From positions 310,001-374,000 of the forward strand of contig NZ_JABFCX010000003.1 in assembly GCF_013085255.1 (NCBI RefSeq): a stretch of DNA of 64,000 nucleotides, read 5' to 3'. Every line of letters begins with the position of its first letter. Positions within the stretch are counted from its first letter, which is position 1. Positions 41,237 to 49,662 of the stretch are shown piece after piece. This DNA comes from Parvularcula mediterranea (GTDB lineage: Bacteria > Pseudomonadota > Alphaproteobacteria > Caulobacterales > Parvularculaceae). The position numbers and the translations under genes are program-made. The notes beneath the pieces are model-generated. The model was given only the letters and a program-made list of their open reading frames with translations. It made no database searches and was not told the origin of the DNA.

Positions 41237-42027
41237 CAGCGGGTGATCCGGCCTCGTTGCTCGAGTGCTTCGATGAATCGGCCGTTTTCCTCCCGGAAGC
41301 GCCCCTCCATATCGATCCCATCCTTGTTCGCTAGCCGACGGTGGTTTTCCTCCACGCTCTTCGCCTCGGTTGAGTGACCCAGGACAGGCACGCTGATCGC
41401 ATCGATGGCCTTCTGTGCTTGTCCCGCGAGAGCTTCGTAGGTGAGATGTATCGGCGAGACTCCTCTTGCACGCAGAAGCTGGTCGGTCCCTTCTTCCTGA
41501 TCGCGTATGTGGTTGATCCAATTCTGAATCGCGATGGAATCATACGGGACACCTTTCGGTTCCGGCGTCTCGCGACCCTTCACATCGTGGAACACGCCAC
41601 TGGTCACTGCGCGGTAAAGTGAGATACCCTGCGCGATAATGTTCTTTCGCGTGAGCACGAATACGCATTTTGGAGAGATTGCCTCGAAGAGATCTACTCC
41701 ATCTACCGTGCGGTACTGAAAAAATGTGATCTCTGCTCCAAAGACTCCGTTCTTAGTCTTCTTCCTAGCCATCAATCTGCGGACGTAATCTTGGGGCTCG
41801 TTTGATCTAATAGTCTTTGCGATACTCGCGACAAAGTTAGGATTGAAGTATTCGCCGGGACTTCCGAGGACATCGGTTTGTGTCACAACGTCGGTCATCC
41901 AAGAGCTTCCAGATCTCGGTGTAAAGAAGATCAGGTACCTTTTGTCAGGTTGAACATCGAATCCCTTCTCGCTTCTGTTCGTAATGTCTGTATCGCGAAT
42001 GTTGGAACTAAGGGCTTGGCCGCTCAT
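41236..42027 (-). CDS. Stf0-type sulfotransferase
   Basis: A 263-residue sulfotransferase of the family represented by mycobacterial trehalose sulfotransferase Stf0. The PAPS loop YLIFFTPRSGSSWMTDVV has its core at residues 36-43. LGSPGEYFNP is the characteristic second block, and FVLTRKNIIAQGISLYRA carries the 3'-phosphate-binding Arg/Ser region. GAEITFFQYRTV is also family-like. The ATG at 42027 begins just after the multidomain gene's stop at 42041. It is coupled to transferase B by a TGATG junction, so its acceptor may be that enzyme's product. Confidence 0.8.
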   Translation of the reverse strand: MSGQALSSNIRDTDITNRSEKGFDVQPDKRYLIFFTPRSGSSWMTDVVTQTDVLGSPGEYFNPNFVASIAKTIRSNEPQDYVRRLMARKKTKNGVFGAEITFFQYRTVDGVDLFEAISPKCVFVLTRKNIIAQGISLYRAVTSGVFHDVKGRETPEPKGVPYDSIAIQNWINHIRDQEEGTDQLLRARGVSPIHLTYEALAGQAQKAIDAISVPVLGHSTEAKSVEENHRRLANKDGIDMEGRFREENGRFIEALEQRGRITR

Positions 42028-42040
42028 AGACAGGGCTTTC

Positions 42041-45000
42041 TTATTTCTTGGACCATGGCCATCGTACACCGGTCTTGGTGTCTTCGATCTTACCTCCGGC
42101 AAACAAGGACGTAGCGGAATCAGCGGTTCCGTAAAGGACTGAAGGCTCGGCCGCATCTCCCCCTGCCTCAAAGGAGACCGAGCCCCCGTCGGCCTCATGT
42201 ACTGCCTCTCGAATTACGGAGAAAACTTCGCCAGCGCTCGATTCATGGCCGAATATGAGACCACTGCCCTCAAACTTCCCTACCCGCTCGGCGAGTGCTC
42301 CCAAAGACGAGACTGCCACAGGCAAGCCATGCCGCCAGAGCTCTGACAGTGTGAAGCTGTAAGTCTCCGGGCACATGTTCGGAAGAAGACCGAGACCAAT
42401 CTCATACTTTTTAAGGAGTCCTCCCAAGTCCTCCTGAACGTACCGGCCTGAGATCACGATGGATGGATCAGCAGCGCGCAGCAAATCGTCATTCATGGTG
42501 TGGCCGATCACGACGAGACGAAAGGGAAGCCTTTCGGCCCGTGCGTGTTTGGCCAGGGTCAGAAGATTGGCGAAACCTTTTTCGATGTTTATGCCCCCGA
42601 CAACGCCCAGGGTCAGTGGCTTGTCCGACGGCTTCGGCCACTGCACTTTGTAGCTTTTTTGCTCTTCGAGATGAGGAAGCACTTCAACGCAGTCGACGCC
42701 AAGATGGGTTTGGATAAGACGAGCGGCCGAGTTGGACGGAGCGACCACGAGATCGGAGGCTTCTATCAAGCTTCGATGAGCCTCGCGCCACCCTTGAACG
42801 CCAAACCGGGCAAGAAAGTCTTGATCTACAGGATGCCGGAAGGAGAGGTCGCTGATGCACCCTTCGCAGGTCTCGATCGAGGGTTCACCGCAGTGGCCGA
42901 GACCGCTCGGTACCATGGAGACCCGCGGACAGAACGATGCTTGATCGTGGATTGTCGCCACACGCCGGGAAGCCAAAGACTGCAGACCACTGACAATTGA
43001 CGACACCAGAGGAAGAGGCCAACCAACAGTGGAGTGAATATGAACGGCAAACGGGCGTTCTTTCGAAAGCTCCGCGAACATCGCGACGAGATCTTCTGCA
43101 GACCACCAGTCGTTGTAAGCTCCGTCTGCTGAAGATAGGATACAGTCTGTCCAAGCCGGGGAATAGACATCGTGCCGCAGAGCTGGCGAAAGCCTTAAGT
43201 GGCAATCCCCGATGGAAAGAGGATGGCTTTCAATGTCTTGAATGACCTTGTCTGTCCCTCCCCCCAGGCCATGGGTGATGTGAACCACTAACCGTCCTTG
43301 GCCTTCCCTAAGCCTAAGCTGGTCAAGCTGATGACGCACATTGCCGAGCGGATCCTTTCTCTGAAACAGCTCAACTGACTCTCGGAACTCAGGGTAGAGA
43401 GCATCTATGCGTTTTCCTGCAGCCCGAGTAAGGTTCTCTCGCTCCTTGTCGCCGAATGAAACGCTTCCCTCGTGGTGCACGAAAGCACGCGCTGAGCAGT
43501 AACTAAAGAACCCAAGGTCAGCAGCGCGTAAGCACCAATCGACTTCCTCGCCATACCCCCTGCCCCATTCAAGGCTAAACCATCCAACCGCATTCAGCGC
43601 TTCTCTAGAGATGAGCATGCAGAAACCGACCCCGACCGGGATTTTGACGGGCTTAGCCGCAATCTTCGCCAGCGCAGCGCTCAAGCGGGCGATGCCATCG
43701 GCTGAAAACTCGAATTCCCCGGCTCCCCTCGGATAGCTCAAGATTGTCGCATTGTTCGAAAGCGGCGTCAGCGATCCAAACCGGCCGAGCGCATTCGCAT
43801 CTGCCCTCATGGCATCGAGCCAACCTTCCGCGACCTCAGTATCCGAGTTGAGCACTACGACGTCGTCGCCACCGGCAGCCTCGATCCCGACGTTGACCGC
43901 GCCGGGAAACCCAAGGTTGGTTTCGTTCGTCATGAGAACGACGCTATCTCGCTCGCTCTTTCGGGAGAGAAGCTCGGCCATCTCCTCCTCGGGACTTGCG
44001 TCATTCACAAGGATGACGCGCGTTCCTACGGGAGAGAACGACAAGACGCTGTCGATACACGCTTCCGTAGCTGCGAGCCCCCGATAAACCGGGATGATGA
44101 TGGAGATCGATTCTGTAGGTTTGATTCGAGGGAAGGGCTCCCCTGGATGCCTGCTCGTTCCGCCTCTTTTGATCCTGAGGGTTCTGAGTGTTTCTGCTAA
44201 CGCTTCAGCGCCTCGCTCGTTACCCTCGCAGTCCAGAAGACGGTACGCCTCTCGCAAGTGATCGATCTCGCCTGAGAGAGACGGTTTCTCAAAGAGGTGC
44301 CTCTGTGAAATCGGAGCGGCCTGGTCTCCAATACGAACCGCTCGCACGTCAGGATGCACACTGAAGGAAAATTGCGCGGCGGCAAGGCCATCTGTTTCGG
44401 ACGATTCTGAAGTAAACTGACGAGATGTCTGTCCCAAATCGGTCACAAGGGCCAGAGTAAGGCCGAGGTCCCTACCCTTGGGATCGAAAGCGACCCCTTC
44501 AACTCTGCCATCGCTCCAGTCAGTCACTCTAACGACGTAATCGTACTTCCACTCAAGCTCAGCGCCGAAAGGCGAACCGTTGTGTGAAAGTTGAAATCGA
44601 TGAGGTTCTCCATCGAACGCTTGCTCTGGAAGCGGAATTTCAAACCCGTCGAGCCCGTTGCTAAACGAGAGTACTTCGAGATCAGATCGCAGACGATTGC
44701 TCACGAAGGTGGCGACAACCTTGCCATCCATCATCAGCTCAGTTGAAGTCCTGTCAGGCTCCCCGAGGAGCATCGTCCACCCGAACGCTCGGCCTGAAGC
44801 GACCCTATCTAGGGTCCCTACCTTATCGCCACGGCGCGATCTAACGACATGTATGACACCTAGCGGGTCCACGAGCTGCAGCTCACCGTCGCGTAGTCTC
44901 TCCCAATTCCAGACCACAGTGGCGAGATCTTCCTCGCCTGATTGCCAGTCGACGTCCGCTATCTTCTGACCGCCCTCACGCAGCTCGAAGGGCTCTGGCG

Positions 45001-45076
45001 GCACGTCTCCTGTCGTGGCGAACAGGGCGCCCTTCCCGAAGAGGGCGCGCATTTGGAATCTTGGTGATTGAGTCAT
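42041..45076 (-). CDS. Multidomain glycosyltransferase: N-terminal beta-type module, GT2, GT4
   Basis: A 1011-residue protein. The N-terminus (about 85-170) contains a copy of the G-W module found three times in the 32391-35954 gene (AFGWTMLLGEPDRTSTELMM, then R-S-D-L-E-V and L-D-G-F-E-I-P). A GT2 domain follows at about 320-600: ISIIIPVYRGLAATEACIDS, the D-x-D-like VVLNSDTEVAEGWLDAM, and WGRGYGEEVDWCLRA. A GT4 domain occupies about 625-960: HITHGLGGGTDKVIQDIE, LGVVGGINIEKGFANLLTLA and SFTLSELWRHGLPVAVSS. It probably adds two sugars to the growing polymer. Divergent from kpsM with a 200-base intergenic region. Confidence 0.8.
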   Translation of the reverse strand: MTQSPRFQMRALFGKGALFATTGDVPPEPFELREGGQKIADVDWQSGEEDLATVVWNWERLRDGELQLVDPLGVIHVVRSRRGDKVGTLDRVASGRAFGWTMLLGEPDRTSTELMMDGKVVATFVSNRLRSDLEVLSFSNGLDGFEIPLPEQAFDGEPHRFQLSHNGSPFGAELEWKYDYVVRVTDWSDGRVEGVAFDPKGRDLGLTLALVTDLGQTSRQFTSESSETDGLAAAQFSFSVHPDVRAVRIGDQAAPISQRHLFEKPSLSGEIDHLREAYRLLDCEGNERGAEALAETLRTLRIKRGGTSRHPGEPFPRIKPTESISIIIPVYRGLAATEACIDSVLSFSPVGTRVILVNDASPEEEMAELLSRKSERDSVVLMTNETNLGFPGAVNVGIEAAGGDDVVVLNSDTEVAEGWLDAMRADANALGRFGSLTPLSNNATILSYPRGAGEFEFSADGIARLSAALAKIAAKPVKIPVGVGFCMLISREALNAVGWFSLEWGRGYGEEVDWCLRAADLGFFSYCSARAFVHHEGSVSFGDKERENLTRAAGKRIDALYPEFRESVELFQRKDPLGNVRHQLDQLRLREGQGRLVVHITHGLGGGTDKVIQDIESHPLSIGDCHLRLSPALRHDVYSPAWTDCILSSADGAYNDWWSAEDLVAMFAELSKERPFAVHIHSTVGWPLPLVSSIVSGLQSLASRRVATIHDQASFCPRVSMVPSGLGHCGEPSIETCEGCISDLSFRHPVDQDFLARFGVQGWREAHRSLIEASDLVVAPSNSAARLIQTHLGVDCVEVLPHLEEQKSYKVQWPKPSDKPLTLGVVGGINIEKGFANLLTLAKHARAERLPFRLVVIGHTMNDDLLRAADPSIVISGRYVQEDLGGLLKKYEIGLGLLPNMCPETYSFTLSELWRHGLPVAVSSLGALAERVGKFEGSGLIFGHESSAGEVFSVIREAVHEADGGSVSFEAGGDAAEPSVLYGTADSATSLFAGGKIEDTKTGVRWPWSKK

Positions 45077-45212
45077 GGAGAGGTTGTCAACTTTGGTCTC
45101 GGTTCGTAGCTCTAGAAGCCGTGAGTCTCGCAGCTATGTTACCTCTCTTTCTTTTTCGATAGAAAGCCAACTTTGACGCCGCATGGGCCACAACCCGCTC
45201 CAGCCTGCTCTA

Positions 45213-45228
45213 AGGCAGCCTGCTGCCT
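45213..45228. promoter_or_regulatory. Perfect inverted repeat in the kpsM leader
   Basis: AGGCAGC-CT-GCTGCCT is a seven-base perfect palindrome with a two-base centre, about 50 bases before kpsM and inside the 200-base divergent region. No T-run follows, so it is not an intrinsic terminator. A regulator-binding site or a leader hairpin is possible. I found no JUMPstart/ops-like GGCGGTAG element nearby. Confidence 0.3.
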
Positions 45229-45277
45229 CAAGATGCCGGTCACGCAATTCCGGCAAATAAGCCGTGAGAAAAAAGCG

Positions 45278-46054
45278 ATGTTCGGCAACTCATTTTCTAT
45301 CTCGTCGCGCGTGGTAAACGCCCTCATCCTTCGCGAGCTCAATTCGCGCTATGGAAATTCTCGGCTCGGCTATCTTTGGGCCATCGCGAACCCGATCATC
45401 TCCATAATGGTTCTCTTTTTTCTATTTTCGACGATCCGGTCGCGTGAGACCGGTGACATTCCGATCCTGATGTTTTTGGTGACCGGTTGGTTCAGCTACG
45501 GTTACTATCAGACGATGGTTAGCTCGATTGCGAATGGCGAGGCAGCAAATCGATCTTTGATGATGCATCAGCCAGTGACACGGCTCGACGTCATGGCAAG
45601 TAGGGCTGTAGTAGAGACGCTGACGACAGTATCATTCTTTGTTGTCGGTGTTGCGATAGCAGCAATTATAGAAGATGCTACACTTCCCAACGATCCAATA
45701 TTGGTTCTCGCAAGTTTCGCCGCTGCTGGTACCTTTGGCCTGTCGCTCGGCTTAGCAATGGGCGCGATCCTGACCTACTTCCCGTTCGCCATGAACTTTC
45801 TGCAACCCGTAAACAGAATAGGGTTTTTCGTATCGGGAGTCCTTTTCACCGCGACAATGCTACCCTCATGGCTTTACCCGTATATTCGATGGAACCCTAT
45901 GCTCCACCCAATCGAGGGGATCCGGCAAGGTTGGTTTGAGGTCTACACGTCGCCTGTCCTTGATTTGACATATACATTTTCAATCGCCCTGCCCCTCCTC
46001 GCCGTCGGACTTTATCTCGAACGCCGCACCCGTCGCGGGATAAAATTCTCATGA
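45278..46054 (+). CDS. kpsM: Capsule ABC transporter permease, KpsM-type
   Basis: The membrane subunit of the ABC exporter that moves the lipid-linked capsule chain across the inner membrane. The 258-residue protein has about six hydrophobic segments (for example NPIISIMVLFFLFS, FLVTGWFSYGYY, LLAVGLYL) and the ABC-2 motif RELNSRYGNSRLGYLWAIANP near its start. GVLFTATMLPSWLYPYIRWN and NPMLHPIEGIRQGWF are typical of polysaccharide ABC permeases. The ATG at 45278 follows GTGAGAAAAAAGCG; a longer in-frame extension is unsupported. The stop overlaps kpsT by four bases (ATGA). Confidence 0.92.
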   Translation: MFGNSFSISSRVVNALILRELNSRYGNSRLGYLWAIANPIISIMVLFFLFSTIRSRETGDIPILMFLVTGWFSYGYYQTMVSSIANGEAANRSLMMHQPVTRLDVMASRAVVETLTTVSFFVVGVAIAAIIEDATLPNDPILVLASFAAAGTFGLSLGLAMGAILTYFPFAMNFLQPVNRIGFFVSGVLFTATMLPSWLYPYIRWNPMLHPIEGIRQGWFEVYTSPVLDLTYTFSIALPLLAVGLYLERRTRRGIKFS

Positions 46055-46749
46055 CGAATGCCAAATTCCTCAGCGTCAAGAATGTATCGAAGTCCTACAA
46101 AACGAAAGTGGGCTGGAACCAAGTGCTGCGAAACGTCTCCTTCAGTCTTTCGCCGAGGGACAGGTTGGGCATTCTGGGCCGAAATGGCGCCGGGAAATCC
46201 ACGCTATTACGGATCGTCGGAGGAGCAGAGCTACCTGACACAGGCCTGATCGAAAAAGACATGAGCGTGTCTTGGCCAGTCGGGTTCAGCGGTCATTTGC
46301 AGCCCGCGATGTCGGGTCGAGCGAACGTGAAATTTTGCGCTCGCGTCTACAACCGTGAGGTGGATGAGGTAGTCGATTTCGTTTCACGCTTCTCCGAGCT
46401 AGGCTCATATCTTGAGGAGCCGGTTCGAACATACTCGTCAGGCATGAAAGCCCGCCTCGGCTTCTCTCTCTCAATGGCGATCGACTTTGACTGCCTCCTC
46501 ATTGATGAGGTGACGGCTGTCGGAGATGCGGTTTTCAGGAAGAAGTGCGAGGCTGCGCTTCTGGAAGTGGCGGAGACCCGGTCCTTTATCATGGTCAATC
46601 ACGGGCTTCAGGCGATCGACCGTCTCTGCAACCGCGTCATCGTTCTTGGCGTGGAGGATGAGCCGGTTCTTTCGACTCGGGTCCATAAGACGATTAAAGC
46701 GTACGAAAAGGCGCTCCTCGGCGGTGAGTGGCAGCGCGTTGAAGAATGA
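46051..46749 (+). CDS. kpsT: Capsule ABC transporter ATP-binding protein, KpsT-type
   Basis: The ATPase of the capsule exporter, 232 residues. Walker A is GRNGAGKST (43-51), the ABC signature is YSSGMKARLGFSL, and Walker B is DCLLIDEVTAVGD. The MSVSWPVGFSGHLQPAMSGR Q-loop region matches short KpsT-type proteins, which lack the carbohydrate-binding tail of O-antigen Wzt. This favours export of capsule rather than O-antigen. ATGA overlaps connect it to kpsM upstream and kpsE downstream. Confidence 0.95.
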   Translation: MTNAKFLSVKNVSKSYKTKVGWNQVLRNVSFSLSPRDRLGILGRNGAGKSTLLRIVGGAELPDTGLIEKDMSVSWPVGFSGHLQPAMSGRANVKFCARVYNREVDEVVDFVSRFSELGSYLEEPVRTYSSGMKARLGFSLSMAIDFDCLLIDEVTAVGDAVFRKKCEAALLEVAETRSFIMVNHGLQAIDRLCNRVIVLGVEDEPVLSTRVHKTIKAYEKALLGGEWQRVEE

Positions 46750-47945
46750 ATGAGAGCCAACCCATGCACGGCAACATAGACAGCACCAGCGATCAGGTGA
46801 CGCACCAGAGGCTGCCAGGCCTGCAGCGGCCGAGCATGACCCGCGCGGAAGCTCTGGCGTTCGTGAAGAAGCGTCCCTTCGCGAGCTTCTTTGGAACCTG
46901 CTTCGTGCTGTTCGGGCTGTACTTCGGGTTGATCCACCCGCCGGTCTATGTGGCGGAGACCCAGTTCTCGATCCGCGGGAAAGACTCAGGCCCGGCTTCG
47001 TCGTCGCTTCTATCGACCTTCATCCCCAATTCCGGGACCGGTGGAATCTCGGAGAGCGTCGCAGTTCGCGAGTACATCCAGTCTCCGCAGATGTTGGAGA
47101 ACCTGAACCAGGAGAACGACCTCAGGTCGCTCTATGCGAGGTTTCGCATCGATCCTCTCAACCGTTTGCCCCGTTCCGCATCGAGCGAGGATTTCCTCAC
47201 CTTCTACCGCAACAGGATCGATGTCTTTCTCGACCGCGAAGCAAGCATTCTGCGCGTTCGGGTCCAGTCCTACACGGCGCAATCCGCCTACGATATGGCC
47301 GGCGATATTGTTCGGTTCAGCGAGAATTACGTCAACGACCTCTCCGAGCGTGTGCGTGAGGCGACGCTTGATGACGCTCGCACCCAGGTCGAAATCGCCC
47401 AGGGCGACGTCACCGACATCCGCCTGGCGATGGCTTCGTTCCGGAACACGTCCGGTGAGCTGGATCCCGCAGCGACGGGTGCTGCCGAGGTCTCTGCCCT
47501 CATCGCCCTCGACGCGGACATCACGCTCCTCAAGTCACAGCTCGCCTCGCAGCTGGCGATTAACCGCGCAGATGCACCGCAGGTCCGCTCGATTGAAGCG
47601 CAGATCTCGAGCCTCGAGCGCCAGGCTGCCGAGCGACGAGCATCGCTCGCATCAAGCTCTGAGGACGATACGCTGGCCGCCCTCCTCCGCGAATATGAGG
47701 GGCTGGTCATCGACCGCGAATATGCAGAAACTCGCCTGACTGCCGCCATGGCGTCACTGGACAGTGCACGTCAGCTGGCGAATCAGAGAGAGCGTTTCGT
47801 TGTGCCTATCGTTGCCCCGACCATGCCGACCGTCGCGACCGAGCCAAGAAGGTTCGCCCGCTTCTGCCTGGCCATGATCCTGTCGATCCTCGCCTACGGT
47901 GTCGTCAATTATACGATCGCCGGGATCAACGACCATGACCGCTAG
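46746..47945 (+). CDS. kpsE: Capsule export inner-membrane/periplasmic protein, KpsE-type
   Basis: KpsE is the polysaccharide co-polymerase-type adaptor linking the ABC exporter to the KpsD outer-membrane channel. The 399-residue protein has an N-terminal membrane segment (FFGTCFVLFGLYFGLIHPPV), a long periplasmic part with helices and coiled-coil regions (about 190-340), and a C-terminal membrane segment (FCLAMILSILAYGVVNYTIAG). The VYVAETQFSIRGKDSG block after the first helix is typical of the family. It overlaps kpsT by four bases and kpsD by eleven, so the export genes are one operon. Confidence 0.9.
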   Translation: MNESQPMHGNIDSTSDQVTHQRLPGLQRPSMTRAEALAFVKKRPFASFFGTCFVLFGLYFGLIHPPVYVAETQFSIRGKDSGPASSSLLSTFIPNSGTGGISESVAVREYIQSPQMLENLNQENDLRSLYARFRIDPLNRLPRSASSEDFLTFYRNRIDVFLDREASILRVRVQSYTAQSAYDMAGDIVRFSENYVNDLSERVREATLDDARTQVEIAQGDVTDIRLAMASFRNTSGELDPAATGAAEVSALIALDADITLLKSQLASQLAINRADAPQVRSIEAQISSLERQAAERRASLASSSEDDTLAALLREYEGLVIDREYAETRLTAAMASLDSARQLANQRERFVVPIVAPTMPTVATEPRRFARFCLAMILSILAYGVVNYTIAGINDHDR

Positions 47946-49656
47946 GCTTCTCGGCCTTCTCTTTGCGCTGTCTGTCGCGCTGGGCTCCGCCTTTGCGCAG
48001 ACCAATCCGCTGGGCGGCCTGTCGGCGTCCCAGCGTCAGGCTCTGGAGCAACGTACCCAGCAGGCGACGCAGCAGGGTGTCTTGATCCAGCAGGGTGTCG
48101 CCTCGCAACAGGGCGAAGCGGCGGCTGAGGAACGGGCATTCGATCTGCTTTCGGAGTTTTCCGAAGACGCGAACTTGCCGATGTTTGGCTCACAGCTCTT
48201 CAACCGTCCGCCCGCAGCCTCACGCTCGGCGGCAGACTCCAGCTACCAGCTAATGACCGGCGACCGGATCGCGGTCAGAGCGTTCGGTGCGTACAACGCG
48301 GATATTGTCAGCGATATCGACGCCAATGGCTTTCTCTTTATTCCCGAGGTCGGTCCCGTAAATCTTGCAGGCCGCCGCGTGGCGGGGCTGCAGTCTACTA
48401 TCGAACAGGCCGTTCGTCGGACGTTCACAGACAATGTTCGGGTCTACGCCACGCTCCTTACGCCTGGGACCGTCTCCATCTACGTGTCCGGCGATGTCCC
48501 GCGGCCCGGCCGCTACATCGGCGGATCGAACGACGACGTTCTTTATTTCCTCGGTCTCGCAGGCGGTCCGCACCAGGAGCGCGGCAGCTATCGCGACATT
48601 CGCGTGATGCGGAATGGTGAGCTGGTCGCGCGTACCGATCTCTACGCGTTCCTACTCTCCGGCCAGGAGCCGGACATCGACCTCCGCTCAGGCGACGTGA
48701 TCTTCGTCACCCAGCGCGGTCCTGTGGTCTCGGCCTCTGGCGACGTCAGCGCGCCCTTCGCCTATGAGATGCTCGGCACCCGTACGGGCGGTGCGCTGAT
48801 CGATCTGGTCAGGCCCGACGTGTCGGTGACCAACGTGACCCTGACCGGCACCCGCGATCGTGAGCCGTTCAAGCGCTACTTCACCCTCGACCAGTTCAGG
48901 TCCTTCCCACTTCAGACGGCGGATAATGTCCGGTTCAGCTCGAATGCCTTCGGTGACGATATTGCCGTCGCAGTCCAGACGACCTCGCCGGACGTCGAGG
49001 CGGTCTACATACTGCCCCGCAAGGCCAAGCTGTCCGAGCTCCTCTCGCTTATGAGCCTCGACACGAACCTCGTTGATCCGAACTCGATTCACGTGAACCG
49101 CCTGTCCGTTGCCGAACAGCAGAAGGCAGCTCTTGAAAGTTCTCTCGCGCGGCTCGAGCGCAGCGCCTACCTTGCGACGTCGATCAGCAACGAAGCCGCA
49201 GCTCTCAACCGCGCACAGGCGAGCGCCATCTCTGCCTTCGTCAGCCGCGCCCGGCGTGCCGAGCCTGCAGGCACCATCACGGTGATGGAGAACGGTCAGC
49301 TCAACGACCTTGCGCTTGAGGATGGCGATGTTGTCGTCATCCCGGACAAGACCGACGTGATCCTAGTCGCTGGCGAAGTCATGTCTCCCGGCGCATTCGT
49401 CGCTGGTCGTCGCGAGCGTGTGGGTGACTATGTCGAGCGCGCAGGCGGCTTCCAGTCTCAAGCCAACAAGCGCGAGTTCGTCCTCATCAAGCGATCGGGT
49501 GCTGCCCTCCGCGTTGGCTCAAGGCACATCCCGGAGGCTGGTGACCAGATCCTCGTGCTGCCGAAGACGGGCGGTAATGCCTTCGTCCTCGCGAAGGACA
49601 TCACACAGATCATCTTCCAACTCGCCCTGTCGACCGCGACGGTCGCGCGCCTCTAG
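47935..49656 (+). CDS. kpsD: Polysaccharide export outer-membrane protein, KpsD/Wza-type
   Basis: The outer-membrane secretin-like channel for capsule. The 573-residue protein has a cleavable signal peptide (LLGLLFALSVALGSAFAQ). A Poly_export domain (about 100-200) shows YQLMTGDRIAVRAFGAYNAD and the NGFLFIPEVGPVNLAGR block, followed by SLBB domains such as VSIYVSGDVPRPGRYIGGSN and ILVAGEVMSPGAFVAGRRER. No lipobox cysteine is seen, unlike Wza. The ATG at 47935 lies inside the kpsE end and begins the signal peptide, so it is chosen over the longer frame. Confidence 0.92.
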   Translation: MTARLLGLLFALSVALGSAFAQTNPLGGLSASQRQALEQRTQQATQQGVLIQQGVASQQGEAAAEERAFDLLSEFSEDANLPMFGSQLFNRPPAASRSAADSSYQLMTGDRIAVRAFGAYNADIVSDIDANGFLFIPEVGPVNLAGRRVAGLQSTIEQAVRRTFTDNVRVYATLLTPGTVSIYVSGDVPRPGRYIGGSNDDVLYFLGLAGGPHQERGSYRDIRVMRNGELVARTDLYAFLLSGQEPDIDLRSGDVIFVTQRGPVVSASGDVSAPFAYEMLGTRTGGALIDLVRPDVSVTNVTLTGTRDREPFKRYFTLDQFRSFPLQTADNVRFSSNAFGDDIAVAVQTTSPDVEAVYILPRKAKLSELLSLMSLDTNLVDPNSIHVNRLSVAEQQKAALESSLARLERSAYLATSISNEAAALNRAQASAISAFVSRARRAEPAGTITVMENGQLNDLALEDGDVVVIPDKTDVILVAGEVMSPGAFVAGRRERVGDYVERAGGFQSQANKREFVLIKRSGAALRVGSRHIPEAGDQILVLPKTGGNAFVLAKDITQIIFQLALSTATVARL

Positions 49657-49662
49657 CGGCGG

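Noticed and set aside
45077-45277. JUMPstart/ops element upstream of the capsule export operon
   Set aside because: No GGCGGTAG-like core was found in the region.
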